The notes under the pieces were generated by a model. That model did not search any database, was not told the DNA's origin, and was given only the letters and a program-made list of their open reading frames with translations. A DNA stretch of 36,336 bases from Chloroflexota bacterium (GTDB taxonomy: Bacteria; Chloroflexota; Limnocylindria; Limnocylindrales; CSP1-4). Where the stretch lies: assembly GCA_003157875.1 (NCBI GenBank), contig PMKV01000154.1, forward strand, positions 1 through 36,336, read 5' to 3'. Both the position numbers and the translations under genes were made by a program. Below are positions 1-7,254 of the stretch, piece after piece; position 1 is the stretch's first letter, and every line of letters starts with the position of its first letter.

Positions 1-612
1 ATCGCCGACTTCCTGGTCCCGATCCGAGTCGGCGAACGAATGAGCGCTCGACTGCGCCACATCGCACTGATCTGCGTGGGCGCCGTCTTCATCGCCCTGA
101 CGGCGAACCTTGCCTTCAAGGTACCCACCACGCCTGTGCCGATCACCGGTCAGACGCTATCCGTCCTGGTCGTCGGCGGCGCCCTGGGTCTTCGCCGAGG
201 CGTCCTGTCGGTGGCGCTCTACCTCGTCCTGGGACTCTTCCTGCCCGTATACGCGCAGCAACAGCACGGCATGGGCACCATCGTCGGTCTCGACTCCAGC
301 GGCCTGGCGTTCGGCCCGGTCGGTGGCTACCTGATCAGCTTCCTCGTCGCCGCGGCTCTGGTCGGCTGGCTGGCCGAGAATGGCTGGGATCGGCACATCC
401 CGGGTGCAATCGGCGCGATGATCCTGGGCGAGGTCGTTATCTACGCCATCGGCGTTCCCTGGCTGGCCCTGTCATTGGGCCTGTCGCCGGCGACGGCGAT
501 CGAGAAGGGCCTCCAGCCGTTCCTGATCGGTGATGCCATCAAGCTGGCTGTCGCGGCGGGTCTTTTCCCGTCGGCGTGGTGGCTCGTGGGTCGAAGGGCT
601 GGGGACCGCTAA
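1..612 (+). CDS. bioY: BioY family biotin transporter substrate-binding protein (5' end outside window)
   Basis: BioY is the membrane substrate-binding (S) component of biotin ECF transporters. The visible 203 residues contain the family signature after the first helix (TTPVPITGQTLSVLVVGGALG region, from about nt 124) and further hydrophobic helices, ending in a basic tail. An ATG at 40 would give 190 aa. However, the frame stays open to the window edge, and the upstream residues ADFLVPIR resemble the N-terminal extension of many BioY proteins, so I think the true start lies before base 1. No ATPase or EcfT gene is adjacent in view, so it may work alone or with a shared energizing module. It converges on a GNAT gene, and the two stop codons lie in the arms of one inverted repeat. 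Confidence 0.88.
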   Translation: MADFLVPIRVGERMSARLRHIALICVGAVFIALTANLAFKVPTTPVPITGQTLSVLVVGGALGLRRGVLSVALYLVLGLFLPVYAQQQHGMGTIVGLDSSGLAFGPVGGYLISFLVAAALVGWLAENGWDRHIPGAIGAMILGEVVIYAIGVPWLALSLGLSPATAIEKGLQPFLIGDAIKLAVAAGLFPSAWWLVGRRAGDR

Positions 613-662
613 GACGCTCGCGGGTCAGCCGACCGATCCGCCCGCAACCCCAGCGAGCGTCT
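612..662. terminator. Inverted repeat spanning both convergent stop codons
   Basis: AGACGCTCGC (612-621) and GCGAGCGTCT (653-662) form a perfect 10-bp inverted repeat. Further pairing inside is possible (GGGT with ACCC). The left arm begins at the last base of the bioY stop codon and the right arm covers most of the stop codon of the opposing GNAT gene. A shared bidirectional terminator or transcript-end stabiliser fits the position. There is no U-tract on either strand, so classical intrinsic termination is not shown. Confidence 0.5.
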
Positions 663-1332
663 AGAAGGTCGTCCATTCCTCCGGGCTGAGTTTGCCGATG
701 CCGAATAACTTGAGGCAGGGCTCGAGGCCTTCGATCCTCACCGGAACGAGCTCGCGCTGCCAGGACTCGCGGGTGCAGCGAACTTTGATCTCGAGCTCGC
801 GCTTGCCCTCGATCGCAAAGACCTCGTCGCCGGTCACACGGTACCCGAGCTTCTCCGAGACGCGGGCGGATGCGGCGTTGCCCTCGATGTAGCCTGATTC
901 GGCGGCGTCCGCGCCGAGGCCGTCGAAAGCAAGGGCGAGCATCGCCCCCCGTGCTTCTGTTCCGAGACCCTGACCCTGGAATTCGCGGCCCAACCAGCTG
1001 CCCGAACTCACAACCCGGCGGATGGCGAACTCTCGGCCGATTATCTCCTGCAGTCCGATGGGCCGGCCGTCCTTTGTGACCGCCAGAACGAGCGACCAGG
1101 CCGTCGGACTCCAGCGACCACGCTCCGCCCACCAGTGAAGCAAGAACTGCCGCTCGAAGGCGGGCGACGGCAGCTTGTGCCACGGCATCAGGAAGACCGT
1201 CCGCTCCGCGTCGACGATGCCGGCCCTGGCAACGCGTGCGAGTTCGAGCAGTTCGTCATCGTTCGGCAGACGCAGCTCGAGGTGTGGGGTCCTGAGGCGC
1301 AGGTCGAAGAGTGGCCAGGGATGCCCGTTCAT
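661..1332 (-). CDS. GNAT family N-acetyltransferase (RimJ/RimL-like)
   Basis: A 223-aa protein predicted to transfer an acetyl group from acetyl-CoA to an amine. Residues 17-25 resemble the N-terminal strand of RimJ/RimL-type enzymes (TPHLELRLP). The acetyl-CoA pyrophosphate-binding motif Q/R-x-x-G-x-G/A is QGQGLG at 119-124, followed by the typical alpha-3 region and N-x-x-S-x-x-V-x-E-K-L-G-Y at about 152-164. Substrate is unknown. The ATG at 1332 is supported by a TAACCT -10-like hexamer ending 6 nt upstream, which suggests a leaderless transcript. Confidence 0.85.
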   Translation of the reverse strand: MNGHPWPLFDLRLRTPHLELRLPNDDELLELARVARAGIVDAERTVFLMPWHKLPSPAFERQFLLHWWAERGRWSPTAWSLVLAVTKDGRPIGLQEIIGREFAIRRVVSSGSWLGREFQGQGLGTEARGAMLALAFDGLGADAAESGYIEGNAASARVSEKLGYRVTGDEVFAIEGKRELEIKVRCTRESWQRELVPVRIEGLEPCLKLFGIGKLSPEEWTTF

Positions 1333-1338
1333 ACGGGT

Positions 1339-1344
1339 AGGTTA
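1339..1344 (-). promoter_or_regulatory. -10 hexamer TAACCT of the GNAT gene, leaderless spacing
   Basis: TAACCT on the minus strand, then ACCCGT (6 nt), then the ATG. With a usual 6-7 nt from -10 to transcription start, the mRNA would begin at or beside the start codon. No Shine-Dalgarno sequence is present. No convincing -35 was found. Confidence 0.4.
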
Positions 1345-1388
1345 GGGGAGCCGCTCCGTTTCGTCAGCAGCCGCTCCCGGCATCCGGT

Positions 1389-2309
1389 TCAGGCGGTCTT
1401 GCGGCGACGGACCGGCGCGGCCTCGGCATCTTCCTCGGGGGCAGCCGCCGCGGTCGATGCGGCCGGCGCGGGCTTGCGGGCCGGCCTGGTCCTCGCCTCG
1501 GCGAGAGTCTCGGGTGGGGCGGAGGCGCGGGCGGCTTTGGCGGCGGCGACGCTCGCTTCGAGGGCGGCCATCAGATCGGTGACCTTCGCGGCGGGCGCCG
1601 GCGTGGACTCGGCGATCTCGGCGCCGGCGGCCTTGGCCTCGATGATCGTCAGCAGAGCCTCCCGGTACTCATCGCGATAGGCAGTAGCTTTGAACTCCGC
1701 CGTCATCGCGTCGATGAGCTGCTCGGCCATGGCGCGCTCGGCCGGCTTGACCTCGACCTCCGACTCGGGCAGCGCCAGTTCGGCCGTGGAGCGGATTTCG
1801 TCGGGCCAGTGCAGCGTCGACAGGAGCATCGTCGATTCATACGGGTCGATCGAGGCGAGCTGCTCGCGATCCTTGAGGACGATCTTGGCGATGGCTCGCA
1901 GACCCCGCTCGGCCAGAATGCCCTTGAGCAGGTAGAAGGCCTTGCGCGCGACCGGCTCGGGTTCCAGGTAGTAGGCCTGCTTGACGAAGCGGGTTGCCTC
2001 GCCGGCCGAGTCTACCGGCACGAACTGCTCGATCTCGATTGCCCGAATCGTCTTGAGCGGCACGGCGCTCAGGTCCTCGTCGGTGACGACGACGTACTGG
2101 CCCGGCGCCACCTCGTAGCCGCGCACGGTGTCGCCGCGCTCGATGTAGACCTCATCGGTGGGGCAGTAGGTCTTCATCTGGATCCGGCCGTGGCATTCGG
2201 CGTGGAGCATGTTGAAGCTCACGCCCTTCGATTCGGTGGCCAGGTACAGCTTCACCGGAATCGTCACCAGGCCGAACTGGATGGCACCCTTCCACATCGA
2301 ACGCGCCAT
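1389..2309 (-). CDS. ku: Ku protein, non-homologous end joining
   Basis: Bacterial Ku forms a homodimeric ring on DNA double-strand ends and recruits LigD. The 306-aa protein starts with the family hallmark MWKGAIQFGLVTIPVKLY (residues 4-22), followed by HAECHGRIQMKTYCP, PVDSAGEATRFVKQAYYLEP and the KIVLKDREQLASI region, all typical of the Ku core (about 1-245). The C-terminal 60 residues are Ala/Pro/Lys/Arg-rich and end in RRRKTA, like the basic tails of many bacterial Ku proteins. No ligD lies within the window. An SD-like GAGGTG lies upstream of the ATG, and a sigma-70-like promoter is visible further up. It is divergent from the Kelch-like gene. Confidence 0.95.
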   Translation of the reverse strand: MARSMWKGAIQFGLVTIPVKLYLATESKGVSFNMLHAECHGRIQMKTYCPTDEVYIERGDTVRGYEVAPGQYVVVTDEDLSAVPLKTIRAIEIEQFVPVDSAGEATRFVKQAYYLEPEPVARKAFYLLKGILAERGLRAIAKIVLKDREQLASIDPYESTMLLSTLHWPDEIRSTAELALPESEVEVKPAERAMAEQLIDAMTAEFKATAYRDEYREALLTIIEAKAAGAEIAESTPAPAAKVTDLMAALEASVAAAKAARASAPPETLAEARTRPARKPAPAASTAAAAPEEDAEAAPVRRRKTA

Positions 2310-2360
2310 TTGACAGCACCTCGCGTGCGCGAACCCTTCTCGGTGGGTACGCGAAGCGCG

Positions 2361-2388
2361 AGCATAGCGCGGCGAAGCGCTGTGTCCA
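2361..2388 (-). promoter_or_regulatory. Sigma-70-type promoter of ku
   Basis: On the minus strand, TGGACA (2388-2383, 5/6 to the -35 consensus), a 16-nt spacer, and TATGCT (2366-2361, 4/6 to the -10). The implied transcription start lies about 45 nt before the ku ATG, leaving room for its SD. Confidence 0.5.
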
Positions 2389-2543
2389 GAGCCCCGGACC
2401 TACTGTCCCGCGCTCCGTGCCGGCTGACCGGATTGCCACCGAACCGCGCGAGCGGTCCAACGGCCGAGACCGAGGGGCGACTGGGCAGTCGGCGCGGCGT
2501 AGGGATGTCAGCTGGGAGACACGGGCTGGTCGTTTCCGCGACC

Positions 2544-2549
2544 TAATGT
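2544..2549 (+). promoter_or_regulatory. -10-like TAATGT before the Kelch-protein start
   Basis: The hexamer ends 8 nt before ATG 2558. No SD is seen before any of the three candidate ATGs (2546, 2558, 2576), so a leaderless start at 2558 is the best-supported choice. Confidence 0.3.
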
Positions 2550-2557
2550 TCCTGCGT

Positions 2558-3721
2558 ATGAGAGGCGCGTCAGGAATGAGCTACCGAACGAGGGCAGCCT
2601 ATGCCCTCTTTGCTTGTCTGCTCGCCACCGTGGCCTCCGGGTGCTACGGCGTGGTTCTGACTTCTCCGTCGCCGACCTATACGCATGTCGCCGGCCGATT
2701 CGCCGTGACTGGCTCAATGTCCGCGGGGCGGGAAGTCGCCACAGCCACGCTGCTCTCTGATGGGAGCGTCCTTGTGGCGGGCGGCGACGGCGACTCAGGC
2801 TTCCTGTCATCCGCGGAGGTCTACGACCCGCGCACGGGCACGTTCGCACCGACAGGTCCGATGACCGCGCCACGCGGAGTCCATACGGCGACGCTTCTGC
2901 ACGATGGCCGAGTCCTGGTCATCGGCGGTCGTGACGGGTCCGCAGACATCTACGACCCAGTGACCGGAGTATTTAGTCGGACCGGGGCCTTGACGACGCC
3001 TCGTCAGGGTCATACCGCCACTCTTCTACATGACGGCCAGGTCCTCGTGGCTGGCGGCGACACGGATGCCGGCGTTCTCGCGTCGGCGGAACTCTACGAT
3101 CCAGTCACGGGAACGTTCAGCCCAACCGGCACGATGACCACACCACGCTCCCCGTCCAGCGCGACATTGCTCCAGGATGGGAGGGTCATCATTGTTGGAG
3201 GCGAGAATCGATCAGGCATCCTGGCTTCGGCGGAACTCTACGATCCAGCCACGGGACAGTTCAGCCCAACAGGGTCGATGATGACCGATCGCAACCAGCC
3301 CAGCGCGACACTCCTCCCAGATGGGCGGGTCCTTGTCGCTGGGGGCAATCAAACTTCGGCTGAGTTGTATGACCCAGCGACCGGCATGTTCGCTCGGACG
3401 GGATCACTGGCGGTTTACCCCGACACCGGGAGTGTCACAGTGATGGCAGACGGTCGAGTTCTCTTCGTTGGGTGGACGACTCCCCCTACGTCCCCCCTCC
3501 TCGGTAACCCAACCGTTTTCGCGGCTGCGGAAATCTACGATCCCAGATCCGGCGCGTTTGGAGTTACCGATCCGCTGATCATGCCCAGGGACCTTGCCAC
3601 CGCCACACTGCTCCGGGATGGACGCGTCCTGATCGTCGGAGGCAGCGCACCCGCCAGCGCGGTCGCCTCAGGCGGCACCGGCTCATCGGTGCTTGCCTCG
3701 GCCGAACTGTTCCAGCCTTGA
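2558..3721 (+). CDS. Kelch/galactose-oxidase-like seven-bladed beta-propeller lipoprotein
   Basis: A 387-aa predicted secreted lipoprotein. An N-terminal basic stretch and hydrophobic segment (AAYALFACLLATVASG) precede Cys at a lipobox-like ASGC. About seven repeats of 43-50 residues follow, each with the pattern TATLL-x-DGRVL-x-x-GG ... SAELYDP-x-TG-x-F-x-x-TG, the Kelch motif. This should build a seven-bladed propeller for extracellular binding. I see no catalytic site. The frame is open further upstream to 2417, but that part is Arg-rich without signal character. ATG 2558 follows a TAATGT hexamer by 8 nt; ATG 2576 also leaves an intact signal peptide. Two neighbouring blades share almost identical DNA. 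Codon use looks less GC-rich than in the neighbours. Confidence 0.82.
   Translation: MRGASGMSYRTRAAYALFACLLATVASGCYGVVLTSPSPTYTHVAGRFAVTGSMSAGREVATATLLSDGSVLVAGGDGDSGFLSSAEVYDPRTGTFAPTGPMTAPRGVHTATLLHDGRVLVIGGRDGSADIYDPVTGVFSRTGALTTPRQGHTATLLHDGQVLVAGGDTDAGVLASAELYDPVTGTFSPTGTMTTPRSPSSATLLQDGRVIIVGGENRSGILASAELYDPATGQFSPTGSMMTDRNQPSATLLPDGRVLVAGGNQTSAELYDPATGMFARTGSLAVYPDTGSVTVMADGRVLFVGWTTPPTSPLLGNPTVFAAAEIYDPRSGAFGVTDPLIMPRDLATATLLRDGRVLIVGGSAPASAVASGGTGSSVLASAELFQP
3083..3273 (+). repeat. Near-identical 47-bp segments in adjacent propeller blades
   Basis: Bases 3083-3129 and 3227-3273 match at 43 of 47 positions by eye and are 144 bp apart, exactly one 48-residue blade. They encode SAELYDPxTGxFSPTG. 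Other blades are similar in protein but less so in DNA, which suggests recent blade duplication or gene conversion. Confidence 0.8.
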
Positions 3722-3779
3722 CTCCCAAGCCTACGACCAAGGGTGGCAGCAGCGACCGGAATGCGGAACCGCGCGAGCG

Positions 3780-5045
3780 CTATCGGGGGCGCAATTCGGA
3801 TTCCGCTTCCTTCAGCCGCGCCAGAATGCCGTCCCGCAGCTTGTCCAGGCCGACGTAGACGTCCTTGGCGCTCGTCCCGATGCTGGTGAGGGTCACCTTG
3901 AGGGCGCGAAGCGTCTCCAGCTGCTCGCGGACGCCCTTGATGGCCTCGGCGATCGCTGCCGCATCCACCTCGACGTCGTGGTTGCGGAGTGTCTGGAGGG
4001 CGAGGAGCCGGGCCAGCCGGACCGCGGCTTCGAGAGTGGCGGGTTCCGGCGCTCCGGGATCCAGAACGCAGTAGACGTCGCCGGCCCTGACGTCGAACGG
4101 GGCGATGCCCGCCGGGGCGTGGGCGGCGGTGAAGACGACCAGCGCCACGGCGGCATCGCGGTTGGATTTGGCGTCGCGTAGCTCGTCGCGCATGGCCCGG
4201 CCCGAAACGTAGCGATCTTTGCACTCGACCACGACCCGCAGCTCCGCGCCGGCCGTCGAGTCGGCGTTCAGCGTCAGCACGAAGTCGCCCTTCTTGGAAG
4301 CCATCATCGAGCCGGTCTCGGTTCCGGTCCGCTCCAGGATGTCGCCCGAGCCGCGCGCCAGCTCGCCGAGGAGGGCCTCGATGGTCGCCTCGAAATCGGC
4401 GCCCTTGGCCGCGGACTTGGATCGCTCGGCGCCCCGCGCGGCGCCCGCCGCTTCGAGGGCCGCGAGCCGCTCCCCGATGCGGTTGAAGCCGTCCGTCATC
4501 TCGGTCCGGAACTGGTGGAGCGGCGAGCCGAGTCGCGTCGGGTCGAGCAGCTGAGCCAGCCGGGAGGCGTCGCCGTCGAAGTAGCCTCCGAGCAGAACCC
4601 TCATGCGGCCGATGGCGCTGTCGCGCTTGTCTTCGTCGAAGAGCTCGTCGACGAAGCCGCGCAGCTGGCCCTTGTCGCCAAGGAACTTCTCCAGCGTTCG
4701 CGGCAGGCGCCCCTCGCCGTCGGCGAAGTTCTGGCGGAGCATCGTGTCCAGGGCCGTTGCTGCTCGTTCGTTCGCGGCTTCCGTCTGGCGCAGCAGCCCC
4801 TGGAACTCGGCCCGAACCGCATCGACGTTTACGGTCACGCCGACGCTCTGGATCGCGGTTAGCCCGACGCGCAGGGCGCGCTCGAGGAGGGCGGCGCGTT
4901 CGTCGGCGGGACGCTCGGCGACGAACGATGCCAGGCCGGCGTCGTCCAGTACGAGATGCTCGACGACGAGCCTATCGGCGTCGATGCGAATGCTTGCGCC
5001 GCGGTTCGCCGGAGAAGGGAGCGGGACCAGTCTGGCGCTTTCCAT
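3780..5045 (-). CDS. Coiled-coil protein with a PD-(D/E)XK nuclease-like domain
   Basis: A 421-aa protein of no family I can name with certainty. The N-terminal 210 residues are charged and helical (likely coiled coil near 75-110 and 180-215). From about 212, KGADFE (Glu219), GDFVLTL (Asp254) and VVVECKDR (Glu274, Lys276) match the acidic residue, D and E-x-K pattern of restriction-endonuclease-fold nucleases, followed by a helix with SNRDAAVALVVF. A final helical tail (about 355-421) resembles a second coiled coil. The layout recalls RmuC or DUF2130 proteins, but I cannot assign it to either. No signal peptide or TM segment is present. A CAGAAT hexamer ends 6 nt before the ATG. Confidence 0.7.
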   Translation of the reverse strand: MESARLVPLPSPANRGASIRIDADRLVVEHLVLDDAGLASFVAERPADERAALLERALRVGLTAIQSVGVTVNVDAVRAEFQGLLRQTEAANERAATALDTMLRQNFADGEGRLPRTLEKFLGDKGQLRGFVDELFDEDKRDSAIGRMRVLLGGYFDGDASRLAQLLDPTRLGSPLHQFRTEMTDGFNRIGERLAALEAAGAARGAERSKSAAKGADFEATIEALLGELARGSGDILERTGTETGSMMASKKGDFVLTLNADSTAGAELRVVVECKDRYVSGRAMRDELRDAKSNRDAAVALVVFTAAHAPAGIAPFDVRAGDVYCVLDPGAPEPATLEAAVRLARLLALQTLRNHDVEVDAAAIAEAIKGVREQLETLRALKVTLTSIGTSAKDVYVGLDKLRDGILARLKEAESELRPR

Positions 5046-5190
5046 GCCCTAATTCTGGTCGGGGTCTGTGACAGCTAGCGTGTCACAGCGAATAGCGGGG
5101 CCGGCGTCCGGGCCGGTGGACCTGGGCCGCGGCGCGGCCCGGCGCCGGCAGCCGGTAATCTGTGGCGATCCCAGAAGCGGAGGTCGGGCG

Positions 5191-6024
5191 TTGCCCAGCA
5201 ACAGCAGATACCGCGAGGCGTGGCTCTTTGCCGTCCTGGCATTGGCCCTTGCCCTGATGACGTCGATCATCGGCGGCCGACTGCTCGACCCATACGGCTG
5301 GATTCCGCTGGCGGCGGCGGTCGTGGTGATCGTGCTCGGGGGCGGGCTGCGCCACAGAGAGGCATGGGACGGATTCGGCATCGGCCGTATCGGCCTCGAG
5401 GCCTGGCTTCCGGCGCTCGCGATTCCGGGCGTTGTCCTGACCTCGGGCTACGCCGTCGCGGCCGCCACCGGCAACGCGCAGCTGAGCCTGGGCGCGACGC
5501 CGCCGGCGGTCTTCGCGGCCACGACAGTGGCGATCGTTGTCGCGGCCTCTGTCGAGGCGATCGGCGAGGAGCTGGGCTGGCGGGGATTCCTTCTCCCGCG
5601 GCTGGTGGGGCTGGGTCGAGTGCGCGCCGGGCTCGTCGGAGGACTCCTGTGGGCGGCGTGGCACACGCCGTTGATCTACATCGCCGGCGCCTATCACCAC
5701 GGTGCCGGACCTCTCTACATCGTCTCCTTCACGGTGACCATCGTGGCCATGGGCTTCGTGGCCAACGAGCTGCGAGTGGCGTCGGGGAGCTCCTGGCCCG
5801 CGGTCGTCTTCCACGGCGCACACAACGGCATTCTCTTCCAGCTGGGGGCGCTGACCGTCGGCTCGACCGGTCTGCTGGCCGGGATCGGCGACGAATCGGG
5901 TCTGGTGCCGATGACCCTGTACTCGCTGGTGGCCGTCTGGATCGTGCTCCGACGGCCGGCCTGGTCGGGGGTCGACTACGCGGCCGGCGACCCGGGCGCG
6001 CTTCTGCCGCGGCGACTCAGGTAG
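5191..6024 (+). CDS. CPBP family intramembrane glutamic endopeptidase
   Basis: A 277-aa polytopic membrane protein of the CAAX protease/bacteriocin-processing (Abi) family. The motifs are EELGWRG (Glu126, Glu127, Arg131), WAAWHTP (His158) and FHGAHNG (His near 208-211), the conserved active-site residues of the family. About eight hydrophobic segments are present. The TTG start at 5191 is chosen because CGGAGG lies 7 nt upstream. The longer frame from GTG 5068 would add 41 Arg/Pro-rich residues unlike a membrane N-terminus. Substrate unknown. Its 3' end overlaps the opposing glycosylase gene by 49 bp. Confidence 0.87.
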   Translation: MPSNSRYREAWLFAVLALALALMTSIIGGRLLDPYGWIPLAAAVVVIVLGGGLRHREAWDGFGIGRIGLEAWLPALAIPGVVLTSGYAVAAATGNAQLSLGATPPAVFAATTVAIVVAASVEAIGEELGWRGFLLPRLVGLGRVRAGLVGGLLWAAWHTPLIYIAGAYHHGAGPLYIVSFTVTIVAMGFVANELRVASGSSWPAVVFHGAHNGILFQLGALTVGSTGLLAGIGDESGLVPMTLYSLVAVWIVLRRPAWSGVDYAAGDPGALLPRRLR

Positions 6025-6632
6025 GAGTGCCAGAAGATGCGGGCCGCGACCGATCTCCAGGGCTGCCACGGTTCGCCCAGCCCCCGCATCTGATCGGCGT
6101 CGGGTCGCCGGTCCAGGCCGCGGACCTCGGCGATGGCGGCCGCGAGAGCGATGTCGGCGGCCGGCCAGACGTCGGGTCGCAGCAGGGCTTCCATCAGGTA
6201 GATCGAGGCCGACCATGGCCCGATCCCGGTCAGCGCCACCAGCCGTCGCTGGACCTCGTCGTCGGGCAGGTTCGCCAGGCTGTCGAGGTCGAGCCCGGCC
6301 GACGCGATCTCCCGGGCCAGATTGCGAACGTAGCGCGATTTCTGGCGGCTGAAGCCGATCGCGAGCAGCCGAGCGTCGTCCAGTGCGAGAAACCGCGCCG
6401 GTGTGATCGGATCGATCGCGTCTCGAAGCCGATCGAAGGCGGCCCCGGCCGAGGCGAGCGAGACCTGCTGCTCGAGCACGATGTGGACCAGCGTCGCGAA
6501 GCCGGCGGGTCGATGCCACAGCGGCGGCGGTCCGAACCGTTCGACGATTCCTCTCAGGTCCGGGTCGCGGGCGGCGAGCTCGCGGACGGCATCCGCGAGC
6601 GTGTCTTCGGTGAGTGGTGGGCCGGATGACAC
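5976..6632 (-). CDS. DNA-3-methyladenine glycosylase, HhH-GPD (AlkA-like)
   Basis: A 218-aa base-excision repair enzyme predicted to remove alkylated bases. Signature elements are LEQQVSLASAGAAFDRL (about 53-69), the helix-hairpin-helix LTGIGPWSA (134-142) and the catalytic Asp160 in PAADIAL. It lacks the N-terminal domain of E. coli AlkA. The frame extends upstream to 6839 but would overlap the divergent MerR gene. GTG 6632 is preferred: the protein then begins just before the conserved region and follows a TATGGT hexamer by 8 nt. The 3' end overlaps the CPBP gene tail to tail. Confidence 0.87.
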   Translation of the reverse strand: MSSGPPLTEDTLADAVRELAARDPDLRGIVERFGPPPLWHRPAGFATLVHIVLEQQVSLASAGAAFDRLRDAIDPITPARFLALDDARLLAIGFSRQKSRYVRNLAREIASAGLDLDSLANLPDDEVQRRLVALTGIGPWSASIYLMEALLRPDVWPAADIALAAAIAEVRGLDRRPDADQMRGLGEPWQPWRSVAARIFWHSYLSRRGRSAPGSPAA

Positions 6633-6705
6633 AGTCCCGGGACCATATCGCAAGCGCCGTCGGCACGTCGCCGCGCCTCGTCTGACGCGCCCGGCAACCT
6701 CTACT

Positions 6706-6735
6706 TTCACGTAAACGGCAAGGTTGGCGTAGGAT
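6706..6735 (+). promoter_or_regulatory. MerR-type operator/promoter candidate
   Basis: TTCACGTAAACGGCAA (6706-6721) is an imperfect palindrome (10 of 16 positions symmetric) similar in style to operators of MerR regulators. A wider pair, CAACCT (6695-6700) and AGGTTG (6721-6726), overlaps it. TAGGAT (6730-6735) is a -10 candidate 6 nt from the ATG. TTTCAC at 6705-6710 would give the 19-bp spacer typical of MerR-controlled promoters, although it matches -35 poorly. Autoregulation is the natural inference. Confidence 0.4.
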
Positions 6736-6741
6736 TCACCC

Positions 6742-7254
6742 ATGACGACGTCGACCGAGGGACACGACCCTGCCGGGCATGGGCAACCCTCGACCAGGCT
6801 GATGCGCATCCAGGAAGCCGCGGCCGAGGTGGGCCTCACGCCGCGTTCCGTGCGGTACTACGAGGAGCTGGGGCTCATGCGGCCCGCGGCCCGCTCCGAA
6901 GGCGACTACCGCCTCTATGACGCTACCGACGTCGAGCGGCTCCGATTCATCAAGGGTCTGCGCGACGACGCCGGGTTCTCACTCGCCGAGATTGCCCAGC
7001 TGCTCGAGGACGAGGAGGCCCGCGAGCGTGGCCACGTGGCCTACCACGCCACGGCCGATCCGGTCGAACGGCGGCGGATCCTTTCCGACCGAATCGTCCG
7101 CTTCGACCACCAGATCGAGATGCTCCGGACCAAGATCGGCCGGTTGCAGGCGATGGTGGACGAGACCGACGCTCGACGAGCCGGGACGGCCACGAAGATC
7201 GAGGAACTCCAGGCGACCGACCGGCCCGCGCCCGGAGAGGAGGCCGGCCGATGA
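6742..7254 (+). CDS. MerR family transcriptional regulator
   Basis: A 170-aa DNA-binding regulator. The winged helix-turn-helix begins at about residue 22 (RIQEAAAEVGLTPRSVRYYEELGL) and continues with RLYDATDVERLRFIKGLR and a FSLAEIAQLL segment. A long dimerisation helix follows (about 105-150, IEMLRTKIGRLQAMVDE). There are no cysteines, so metal or redox sensing of the MerR/CueR/SoxR kind is unlikely; an organic ligand is more probable. It carries a 20-aa N-terminal extension. The stop overlaps the start of the MFS gene by 4 nt (ATGA), so it probably controls that transporter and itself. Confidence 0.92.
   Translation: MTTSTEGHDPAGHGQPSTRLMRIQEAAAEVGLTPRSVRYYEELGLMRPAARSEGDYRLYDATDVERLRFIKGLRDDAGFSLAEIAQLLEDEEARERGHVAYHATADPVERRRILSDRIVRFDHQIEMLRTKIGRLQAMVDETDARRAGTATKIEELQATDRPAPGEEAGR

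Noticed and set aside
1-43. A separate upstream gene ending in an ATGA overlap at 40-43
   Set aside because: The second frame does end TGA at 41-43, but the bioY frame upstream of ATG 40 resembles a BioY N-terminus, so a longer bioY is more likely.
539-1183. Long minus-strand open frame over the GNAT gene
   Set aside because: Arg/Pro-rich composition, overlaps conserved bioY end and GNAT in another frame; a GC-rich shadow.
5083-6666. 527-codon minus-strand open frame
   Set aside because: Lies opposite the CPBP protease, whose active-site motifs are clear; composition is Arg/Asp/Pro-rich without any fold-like pattern.
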